A DNA stretch of 12,440 bases, taken from Devosia sp. GTDB taxonomy: Bacteria; Pseudomonadota; Alphaproteobacteria; Rhizobiales; Devosiaceae. The notes under the pieces were generated by a model. That model saw nothing but the letters and a program-made list of their open reading frames with translations. It was not told the origin of the DNA and searched no databases. Location of the stretch: contig JAQGJI010000005.1 of the NCBI GenBank assembly GCA_028290685.1, forward strand, positions 1 through 12,440, in the 5' to 3' direction. Shown here one piece after another: positions 7,174-12,440 of this stretch; within the stretch, counting starts at the first letter, position 1; each line of letters begins with the position of its first letter. Position numbers and translations under genes: made by a program.

Positions 7174-8943
7174 TCAGAATGGCCAGACGAGCATCAGCGT
7201 CGGGACGCCGACCAGAATGACCAGGATTGAAAGCGGAGCGCCCAAGCGCCAGTAGTCGCCGAATTTGTAGCCGCCAGGACCCATGACCAGGGTGTTGCAC
7301 TGATGGCCGATGGGGGTGAGGAAATCGCACCCGGCGCCAATGGCGACGGCGAGCAGGAACGCTTCAGGCGCGTAGCCCAGGCTGGTGGCGAAACTGGCGG
7401 CAATAGGTGCCATGACCAGCACCGTGGCCGCGTTGTTGAGAAAGGGCGTAACGGCCATGGCGGCAACCATGATGAGCGCGAGGGCGCCCCAGCCGGGGAG
7501 CACGCTCGCGCCCATGGAGAGCCAACCGGCGATGAGTTCGGTGCCGCCTGTGGAGCGCAGCGTGTCCGAGACCGGAATGAGGCAGGCCAGCATGATCAGG
7601 ATGGGCGCGTCGAGCTGATTGTAGACCTCGCGCAGCGGCAGAGACCGGCTGACCACCATGGCGACAGCGGCCGCGAAGAACGCCGGGGCAACGGGGATGA
7701 GGCCAAAGGCAGTGGCGGTCATGGCCACAAGGAGAATGGCCAGCGGGACAAGGCCGTTGCGCACATTGCCCAGCCGCAGGCCGCGTTCCACCAAGGGCAG
7801 GCAGTCCCATTCGCGCAGCAGTTCGGGCAGGCGCCGCTGATGGCCCTGGAGCAGGATGACGTCGCCATTCTGGAAGCGAATCTGGCCCAGACGCTCGGTG
7901 AAGCGCTGCTCGCGCCGGCTGACGGCAAGCAGGTTCAGCCCGGTGCGGTCAAACAGAGTTAGTTCCTTGGCCGTGGCGCCGATGAGGCCCGAGCTTTCGC
8001 CGATGACCGCCTCGATAATGCCCATCTCGGCTGCGTCCTGGGTGGCAGCGCCCCGCCGTTCCCCAAAGGACAGGCCGGACTGGGTGACCATGTTGTCGAG
8101 CGCCTCGGGGGCGCCTTCGATCAAAAGAATATCGCCGGCGCGAAGCTTTGCATCCGGCAGGGGGGTACGGCGCTGGCCGGAAGCCCCGACAATGCTGGTG
8201 ACCATGGCGTCACCATTGGCTGCCGCCTGGATTTCCCCGATCGTGCGCCCGATGGCGGTGGACTCGGGCAGCACCCGGGCTTCGGTAGTGTAGTTCTTGA
8301 TCTCGATGGCTTTGTCGATGCCGGTTTCTTCGCGCTGGCGGGCGGGCAGGAGCTTGTAGCACAGGGCCAGGAAGATGAGCCCGACGACCGACAGGCTCAG
8401 ACCGGTGGGCGTGTAATCGAACATGGTGAAGGGTTGCCCGGTCAACTCCTCGCGGACGCGCGAAACGATGATGTTGGGCGAAGTGCCGATCTGGGTCATG
8501 AGGCCACCCAGCAGCGAGGCGAACGACATGGGCATCAGGAACAGCGACGGGGAGACGCCGGACTTGCGCGCCATCTGGAAGGCGATGGGCATCATGATGG
8601 CCAGTGCGCCGATGTTCTTCACAAAGGCGCTGAGCACGGTGACCACAAGCACCAGCAGAATCAACTGGGAGCGCGGGGTGCTGATATCGGGGGCGAAGCG
8701 GCGGACGGCGAGTTCCATGATGCCGGAGCGCGACACCGCGGCGCTGACGATCAGGGCGCTGCCAACGATGATGACGATGTCATCGGCAAAGCCTGAGAAG
8801 GCGTCAGCGGGGTCGACAATGCCCAAGGCCATGGCTGCCAGCAGGGCGCCGACCGCGACCAGATCGTAGCGCCAGCGCCCCCACAGAAAGGCAACCATCA
8901 TGGCGCCGATAACGAGAAAGGCGAAGATCGGAGGTAGGGTCAT
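7174..8943 (-). CDS. SLC13/DASS-type anion permease with two TrkA_C (RCK_C) domains
   Basis: A 589-residue inner-membrane transporter of the divalent anion:sodium symporter superfamily, in the branch with two central cytoplasmic regulatory domains. The N-terminal membrane half (about 1-200) includes SAFVKNIGALAIMMPIAF and GTSPNII. Two TrkA_C domains follow at about 212-290 (LRAGDILLIEG) and 298-380 (QNGDVILLQGH). The C-terminal membrane half (about 395-589) includes PFLNNAATVLVMAPIA and GCDFLTPIGHQCNTLVMGPGGY, the family's re-entrant substrate-loop signature. I chose the ATG at 8943 (MTLPPIFAFL) because it starts the first membrane helix and gives the usual length; upstream in-frame ATGs at 8967 and 9024 add non-family sequence. 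Shine-Dalgarno support is weak. Relatives carry sulfate or C4-dicarboxylates, but the substrate here is not predictable. Its 3' end faces the ATP12 gene across 6 bases. Confidence 0.93.
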   Translation of the reverse strand: MTLPPIFAFLVIGAMMVAFLWGRWRYDLVAVGALLAAMALGIVDPADAFSGFADDIVIIVGSALIVSAAVSRSGIMELAVRRFAPDISTPRSQLILLVLVVTVLSAFVKNIGALAIMMPIAFQMARKSGVSPSLFLMPMSFASLLGGLMTQIGTSPNIIVSRVREELTGQPFTMFDYTPTGLSLSVVGLIFLALCYKLLPARQREETGIDKAIEIKNYTTEARVLPESTAIGRTIGEIQAAANGDAMVTSIVGASGQRRTPLPDAKLRAGDILLIEGAPEALDNMVTQSGLSFGERRGAATQDAAEMGIIEAVIGESSGLIGATAKELTLFDRTGLNLLAVSRREQRFTERLGQIRFQNGDVILLQGHQRRLPELLREWDCLPLVERGLRLGNVRNGLVPLAILLVAMTATAFGLIPVAPAFFAAAVAMVVSRSLPLREVYNQLDAPILIMLACLIPVSDTLRSTGGTELIAGWLSMGASVLPGWGALALIMVAAMAVTPFLNNAATVLVMAPIAASFATSLGYAPEAFLLAVAIGAGCDFLTPIGHQCNTLVMGPGGYKFGDYWRLGAPLSILVILVGVPTLMLVWPF

Positions 8944-9139
8944 CGGAATTCCGTATGCGGCGTCCATGCGCGGCACAACACATATGAGCCGAAGCCGGAC
9001 GGCAAGGCCTAAAACATCCAACACAGGTTGTATAGCTGGGCACTTGAACCAACTGGTGCCGGGGATGGCGCGCAGGCGACAGGATAACGCAGCTTTTCAG
9101 CACGCCGAGAGCCTTGCTCAAGGATCAGCCGGGATCATC

Positions 9140-9571
9140 ATGCGGCGCGAACATGGGTTTGTGGACCTGGGCACGCCGGACCAGCCCGGCTATGGCGGTG
9201 GCGGGCGCGAAGCCGATGATCCGGTGGTGGTGCTGATTCTCGATGCACTCCCGGCTGGGGTGGCCGGGCAATTGCTGCCCAGCCACGACCTGGGACGGCA
9301 CGAGGCCGGGCAGCCCGGCAGGGGCGTGCGGCGCCGCTATATGGTGCTGATAAAGCCGGCGTTACGGCTGCTGCGCGGGGCAGGAGTGGATGCGGCGATG
9401 ATAAGCGGGCTGGCCAAGCTTAACCAGCTTGAGGCGCTGGTGCGCAGAGGGGCCGACGACTCCCTCCGCGACTGGATTTTTGCACCTGCGTTGCCCCGGC
9501 AGAGGGGCGGTTGCGTCAGTTCAGCGCCTGGCGCGGTTCGGCGAAGAGGTCGTATTCGTCGCTGCCGGTGA
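9140..9571 (+). CDS. Unrecognised coding-like reading frame
   Basis: I do not recognise this protein (143 residues). The frame from the ATG at 9140 shows strong G/C third-position bias up to about 9480 and readable phrases such as DDPVVVLILDALPAGVAGQLL, RRRYMVLIKPALRLLRGAGV and SGLAKLNQLEALVRRGADD. GGGA lies five bases before the ATG. The last 19 codons (9516-9571) run antisense into the 3' end of rimO and look like a shadow, so the native end may lie earlier or a frameshift may exist near 9480-9510. An in-frame ATG at 9065 could extend it, with weaker codon bias. No membrane segment or signal peptide is evident. The aligned minus-strand frame is broken by a stop and is less convincing. It diverges from the DASS permease and converges on rimO. 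It may be a small lineage-specific gene or a decayed fragment. Confidence 0.35.
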   Translation: MRREHGFVDLGTPDQPGYGGGGREADDPVVVLILDALPAGVAGQLLPSHDLGRHEAGQPGRGVRRRYMVLIKPALRLLRGAGVDAAMISGLAKLNQLEALVRRGADDSLRDWIFAPALPRQRGGCVSSAPGAVRRRGRIRRCR

Positions 9572-10847
9572 CCAGAACGTCGATCATGTCACCGGGCTTG
9601 ATACCAGTCGCCTTGGCGATGATGACCTGGCCATCGATCTCGGGTGCGTCCCATTTGGAGCGGGCAATGGCCTTGTTGGTGTCGGGCTGCACGTCGTCGA
9701 CCAGCACCTGAATGGTGCGGCCGACCTTTTTGGCGAGCTGGCCGGCAGACACGTTCTGGGCCACTTCCATCAGGCGCTCCCAGCGGTCCTGTGCAACATC
9801 GTCAGGGACGACACCCTCGAGCTCGTTTGCCGGCGCACCGGTTACGGGCTCATATTTGAAGCAGCCGGCGCGGTCGATTTCGGCTTCCTCGATGAAGTCG
9901 AGCATCATCTCGAAGTCGTCTTCCGTTTCACCGGGGAAGCCCACGATGAAATTGGAACGCACAGTCAAATCAGGGACTTGGCGCTTCCAGTCAAGAATCC
10001 GATTCAAGGTCTTGTCCTGATGCGCGGGGCGGCGCATGGCCTTGAGGACCTTGGGGGAGGCATGCTGGAAGGGGATGTCGAGATAGGGCAGGACGGTGCC
10101 CTCGGCCATCAACTCCATAATCTGATCGACATGGGGATAGGGATAGACATAGTGCAGGCGCACCCAGGCGCCCAGCTGGCCCAGTTCCTTGGCGAGGTCG
10201 TAGAACTTGGCCTTGACCGGCCGGCCGCGGTAGTTGCTTTCCGCGAACTTTACGTCGACGCCATAGGCGCTGGTGTCCTGCGAAATCACCAGCAGTTCCT
10301 TGACGCCCGAGCGGATCAGGCCCTCGGCCTCGCCCAGTATGCCGGCAGCCGGGCGCGAGGCCAGGTCGCCCCGAATTTGGGGAATGATGCAGAAGGAGCA
10401 GCGATTGTTGCAGCCTTCGGAAATCTTGAGATAGGCATAGTGCCGGGGCGTCAGCTTGAGGCCGGTTTCGGGAACCAGATCCACAAAGCGGTTCGGGACG
10501 GGCGGCAGGTGTTCGTGCACGGCCGAAACCACGTTCTCGTATTGATGCGGGCCCGAAATCGCCAGCACGGACGGATGGGTCCGGCGGATCAGTTCTTCCT
10601 CGACGCCAAGGCAGCCGGTAACGATGACGCGGCCGTTCTCGTTCAGCGCCTCGCCAATGGCTTCGAGCGATTCTTGCTTGGCGGAATCAAGGAAACCACA
10701 GGTGTTGACGAGTACGATGTCCGCGCCGGCATAATCGCGGCTGAAGGCATAGCCCTGGCTGCGCAGCGTGGACATGATGCGTTCGCTATCGACAAGGGCT
10801 TTAGGGCAGCCGAGGCTGACGAGGCCAATTTTTGGCGCTTGGCTCAT
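9516..10847 (-). CDS. rimO: Ribosomal protein S12 methylthiotransferase RimO
   Basis: A 443-residue radical SAM enzyme that adds a methylthio group to the conserved aspartate (Asp89 in E. coli numbering) of ribosomal protein S12. The N-terminal MTTase domain has the three cluster cysteines Cys14 (SLGCPKALVDSE), Cys50 (NTCGF) and Cys79 (TGCLG). The radical SAM motif CxxxCxxC is Cys146, Cys150 and Cys153 in SEGCNNRCSFCIIPQIRG; GCPKALVDSE and DIPFQHAS separate it from the tRNA enzyme MiaB. A TRAM domain occupies about 375-443. I chose the ATG at 10847 (MSQAPKIGLV) over an in-frame TTG at 10865; neither has a strong Shine-Dalgarno sequence. All catalytic residues are present. It lies downstream of lipB and the DUF4282 gene on the same strand but has its own promoter-like sequence. 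Confidence 0.97.
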   Translation of the reverse strand: MSQAPKIGLVSLGCPKALVDSERIMSTLRSQGYAFSRDYAGADIVLVNTCGFLDSAKQESLEAIGEALNENGRVIVTGCLGVEEELIRRTHPSVLAISGPHQYENVVSAVHEHLPPVPNRFVDLVPETGLKLTPRHYAYLKISEGCNNRCSFCIIPQIRGDLASRPAAGILGEAEGLIRSGVKELLVISQDTSAYGVDVKFAESNYRGRPVKAKFYDLAKELGQLGAWVRLHYVYPYPHVDQIMELMAEGTVLPYLDIPFQHASPKVLKAMRRPAHQDKTLNRILDWKRQVPDLTVRSNFIVGFPGETEDDFEMMLDFIEEAEIDRAGCFKYEPVTGAPANELEGVVPDDVAQDRWERLMEVAQNVSAGQLAKKVGRTIQVLVDDVQPDTNKAIARSKWDAPEIDGQVIIAKATGIKPGDMIDVLVTGSDEYDLFAEPRQALN

Positions 10848-10885
10848 GAGAGCTTGATGTTCCAATGGGGGAATGGTTGGGCTGC

Positions 10886-10914
10886 GTCATATAGAAAATT
10901 TGACGGTTACGCAA
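10886..10914 (-). promoter_or_regulatory. Likely rimO promoter
   Basis: On the minus strand TTGCGT (10909-10914) and TATGAC (10886-10891) are 17 bases apart, with an AT-rich spacer containing AAATTTTC in otherwise GC-rich DNA. Transcription would start near 10879, about 32 bases before the rimO ATG. Confidence 0.45.
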
Positions 10915-10921
10915 TGTGACT

Positions 10922-10946
10922 GCCTCCCGCGCCGTGCGGGGCAGGC
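10922..10946 (-). terminator. GC-rich bulged hairpin between the DUF4282 gene and rimO
   Basis: GCCTCCCGC (10922-10930) pairs with GCGGG...AGGC (10936-10946) around a 5-base loop, with a 2-base bulge. It lies just past the DUF4282 gene stop and just upstream of the rimO promoter in minus-strand direction, a sensible place for a transcript end. There is no T run, so support is modest. Confidence 0.3.
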
Positions 10947-10982
10947 GTGCAGAGAATGCCGAACAGCCGATGCACTCCATTG

Positions 10983-11498
10983 TTAAAGGTCTTTGGCCTT
11001 GGGCGTGCGCTTGGCAGTGCGGCGCGGTTTGAAGACTTCGCCGGGTTCGGTGGCGGGGCTGCGGGTGGTGACAGGCTGGGAAGCGGGTTCAGCCACCGGG
11101 GTGATGTATTCGTCGGCCTCGGCATAATCCGCGTCGTCATCGGCTTGCGCCAGGTCGCGAATGGCATCACGGACTTCATCGAGCAAGGACGCCGAATAAC
11201 GCGAGCGGCTGACCGTATCACTGTTCTGCTCATGGGTCTTGAACCAGACAAGCAGCGCTTCGCAGGCGATACGCAGTACAACCCAGTAGAGCAGGCCGAA
11301 CACCGCGATTTCAAGCAGGCCCCACAGACCGTTCCCGAAGCCGAAGCCGAAAGTCCAGAACAGGTGGCCCACCGCCCAAAGCAGAAGGCCTGCCAGCCCC
11401 AATGCGTAAAGGATCGGGATCAGTTTGGGCGAGATAATCGCATCGAGCCGGAACAGGGTCTGGCGGGTGAAGAGGCGTTTGAGATCGTCGAGGGTCAT
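10983..11498 (-). CDS. DUF4282-type membrane protein
   Basis: A 171-residue protein of unknown function. Residues 1-88 match the DUF4282 layout: an amphipathic start (LFTRQTLFRLDAIISPKLIP), one hydrophobic helix at about 25-50 (PILYALGLAGLLLWAVGHLF), a Gly/Phe-rich turn (FGFGFGN), and a second helix at about 58-82 (GLLEIAVFGLLYWVVLRIACEA), ending in LVWFKTHE. The tail from about 95 is polar: an acidic stretch (DEVRDAIRDLAQADDDADYAEADEY, about 106-131) followed by a Pro/Thr region and a basic end (RRTAKRTPKAKDL), probably disordered and cytoplasmic. GGAG lies six bases before the ATG. It starts 21 bases after the lipB stop, so the two are probably co-transcribed; this adjacency does not by itself reveal a role. 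Confidence 0.85.
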   Translation of the reverse strand: MTLDDLKRLFTRQTLFRLDAIISPKLIPILYALGLAGLLLWAVGHLFWTFGFGFGNGLWGLLEIAVFGLLYWVVLRIACEALLVWFKTHEQNSDTVSRSRYSASLLDEVRDAIRDLAQADDDADYAEADEYITPVAEPASQPVTTRSPATEPGEVFKPRRTAKRTPKAKDL

Positions 11499-11519
11499 CC
11501 CAGTCTCCGATGTGCGATT

Positions 11520-12290
11520 CTATGGTTCTGCAAATTGGCCATGAGAGCCCATGCTGACAAGACTTTCATCGTCTTGCATCAAAGTTGGCCCGAAACGGGC
11601 TTCAAATGCCGCGCGCAATGCCGAATCAACTTCGGACATCGAGACCAGCTGACCCAGATCTTCAAAGCTGGTGACGCCCTGGTCGGTGATGCCGCATGGG
11701 ACGATGCCGCTGTAATGGGCCAGATCGGGCATGACATTGAGAGAAATGCCATGGAAGGTGATCCATTTGGAGACGCGCACCCCAATTGCGGCGATCTTGT
11801 CTTCGCGGGCCTGGCCCTTGCCGGGGCGGCGCACCCAAACGCCGATACGGCCGTCGCGGCGTTCGCCAGCGATGTTGTAGGCTGCCAGCGTGTCTATCAC
11901 CCAGCCTTCCAGGCCTTGAACAAGGCAGCGAATATCCCGGCCGCGCCGGGTGAGGTCCAGCATAACATAGGCCACGCGCTGACCCGGCCCGTGATAGGTA
12001 TATTGACCGCCGCGGCCGGCGTCGTAAACCGGGAAACGGTCCGACAGCAGATCCGCCGGGTGGGCGGATGTGCCGGCAGTATAAAGGGGCGGATGCTCCA
12101 GGAGCCACACGGCTTCCTCAGCCTGACCTGCCGCAATGGCCGCGGCACGGGCCCGCATCGCACCCAGCGCAACGGGGTAGGACACGGGCTCGCTCGATAT
12201 GATCCATTGCACTGGGCGGCCGTCGAGCCGGGCCAGTTTGTTGCCGGAGTGACAGCCATTCTCGCCGGGCGTTAACGCTTCCATAACCAT
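11520..12290 (-). CDS. lipB: Octanoyl-[acyl-carrier-protein]:protein N-octanoyltransferase LipB
   Basis: A 256-residue enzyme that moves octanoate from acyl-ACP to a lysine on lipoyl domains, the first step of de novo lipoylation of pyruvate and 2-oxoglutarate dehydrogenases and the glycine cleavage system. Visible motifs: LLEHPPLYTAGTSA at 63-76; GRGGQYTYHGPGQ at 92-104; KIAAIGVRVSKWITFHG at 165-181 with catalytic Lys165; and GISLNV...YSGIVPCGI with the thioester-forming Cys199. The ATG at 12290 and one at 12284 are both possible; an AGGAAGG lies about 16 bases before 12290, too far to be a good Shine-Dalgarno sequence. The first 25 residues are variable in the family. First gene of the minus-strand group lipB, DUF4282, rimO, and divergent from the flagellar gene. 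Confidence 0.96.
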   Translation of the reverse strand: MVMEALTPGENGCHSGNKLARLDGRPVQWIISSEPVSYPVALGAMRARAAAIAAGQAEEAVWLLEHPPLYTAGTSAHPADLLSDRFPVYDAGRGGQYTYHGPGQRVAYVMLDLTRRGRDIRCLVQGLEGWVIDTLAAYNIAGERRDGRIGVWVRRPGKGQAREDKIAAIGVRVSKWITFHGISLNVMPDLAHYSGIVPCGITDQGVTSFEDLGQLVSMSEVDSALRAAFEARFGPTLMQDDESLVSMGSHGQFAEP

Positions 12291-12360
12291 GCTTGCCAGA
12301 GAGTTACCTTCCTAAGACACACGCGGCGGCATGCTGCGCGATGGAGTTCCAAGCTTATCT

Positions 12361-12440
12361 ATGCGCACACTGGACAATATTGAAGTGGACATTACCGTCG
12401 AGCTTGGCGCGACGACAATGCCGATCCACCATTTGCTGCG
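12361..12440 (+). CDS. fliN: FliN/FliM-type flagellar motor switch protein (5' end only)
   Basis: The last 80 bases encode MRTLDNIEVDITVELGATTM followed by PIHHLL and run off the edge. The pattern L-x-x-[IV]-x-V-x-[IL]-TVELG-x-x-x-MP-I-x-x-[IL]-L is the start of the SpoA (surface presentation of antigens) domain of FliN, which forms the cytoplasmic C-ring with FliG and FliM. The ATG at 12361 has only a distant GGAG (14 bases away). An in-frame ATG at 12331 would add ten residues (MLRDGVPSLS) and also lacks a Shine-Dalgarno sequence. FliN versus a short FliM/YscQ relative cannot be settled from this fragment. It diverges from lipB across about 70 bases that must hold both promoters. Confidence 0.75.
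   Translation, partial: MRTLDNIEVDITVELGATTMPIHHLL

Noticed and set aside
7303..7962. 219-codon plus-strand frame rich in Gly, Glu, His and Arg
   Set aside because: Antisense shadow of the DASS permease's C-terminal half.
9429..10919. 496-codon open frame on the plus strand
   Set aside because: Antisense to rimO, whose catalytic motifs are all intact. Long antisense frames are expected at this GC content.
10947..12275. 442-codon open frame on the plus strand
   Set aside because: Antisense to lipB and the DUF4282 gene, both well supported by motifs, spacing or membrane layout.

Overview
The window reads as ordinary chromosomal DNA of a GC-rich alphaproteobacterium, most likely Hyphomicrobiales and Devosia-like. 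The reasons are a fold-type III ornithine/lysine decarboxylase, an ATP12-family F1-ATPase assembly chaperone (in bacteria essentially alphaproteobacterial), the Deg protease - rarA - fluC - rluC gene order seen in that order of bacteria, and strong G/C preference at third codon positions. The taxon is inferred from gene content and was not tested by a search. I see no rRNA, tRNA, CRISPR array, transposase or phage gene.

Layout. 1-500: decayed or frameshifted coding sequence on the minus strand, running off the left edge. 544-1725 (-): PLP-dependent ornithine/lysine decarboxylase, with a 10-bp perfect hairpin after its stop and a recognisable promoter upstream. 1726-1901: divergent regulatory region holding two copies of a TTGCGTCA...TGACGSC inverted repeat. 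1902-7167 (+): Do-family periplasmic protease, replication-associated ATPase RarA, fluoride channel FluC, RluA-family 23S pseudouridine synthase (ATGA overlap with fluC), and an ATP12 gene carrying an in-frame amber codon at codon 32. 7174-8943 (-): SLC13/DASS-type permease with two TrkA_C domains, meeting the ATP12 gene tail to tail with a 6-bp gap. 9140-9571 (+): an unrecognised but coding-like reading frame. 9516-12290 (-): lipB, then a DUF4282 membrane protein 21 nt downstream, then rimO with its own likely promoter. 12361-end (+): the 5' end of a FliN-type flagellar motor switch gene.

The genes are mainly housekeeping: polyamine synthesis, envelope protein quality control, stalled-fork handling, fluoride export, rRNA and ribosomal protein S12 modification, lipoate transfer, ATP synthase assembly and motility. 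The most notable feature is the interrupted ATP12 gene: its frame is otherwise clean on both sides of the stop, and the stop replaces what is normally a Tyr in the LPKRFY motif. Secondary points are the duplicated operator-like repeat between the decarboxylase and the protease, the frameshifted remnant at the left edge, the missing HAD-type gene between rluC and ATP12, and the unassigned reading frame before rimO. I found no convincing new defence, mobile or biosynthetic system.
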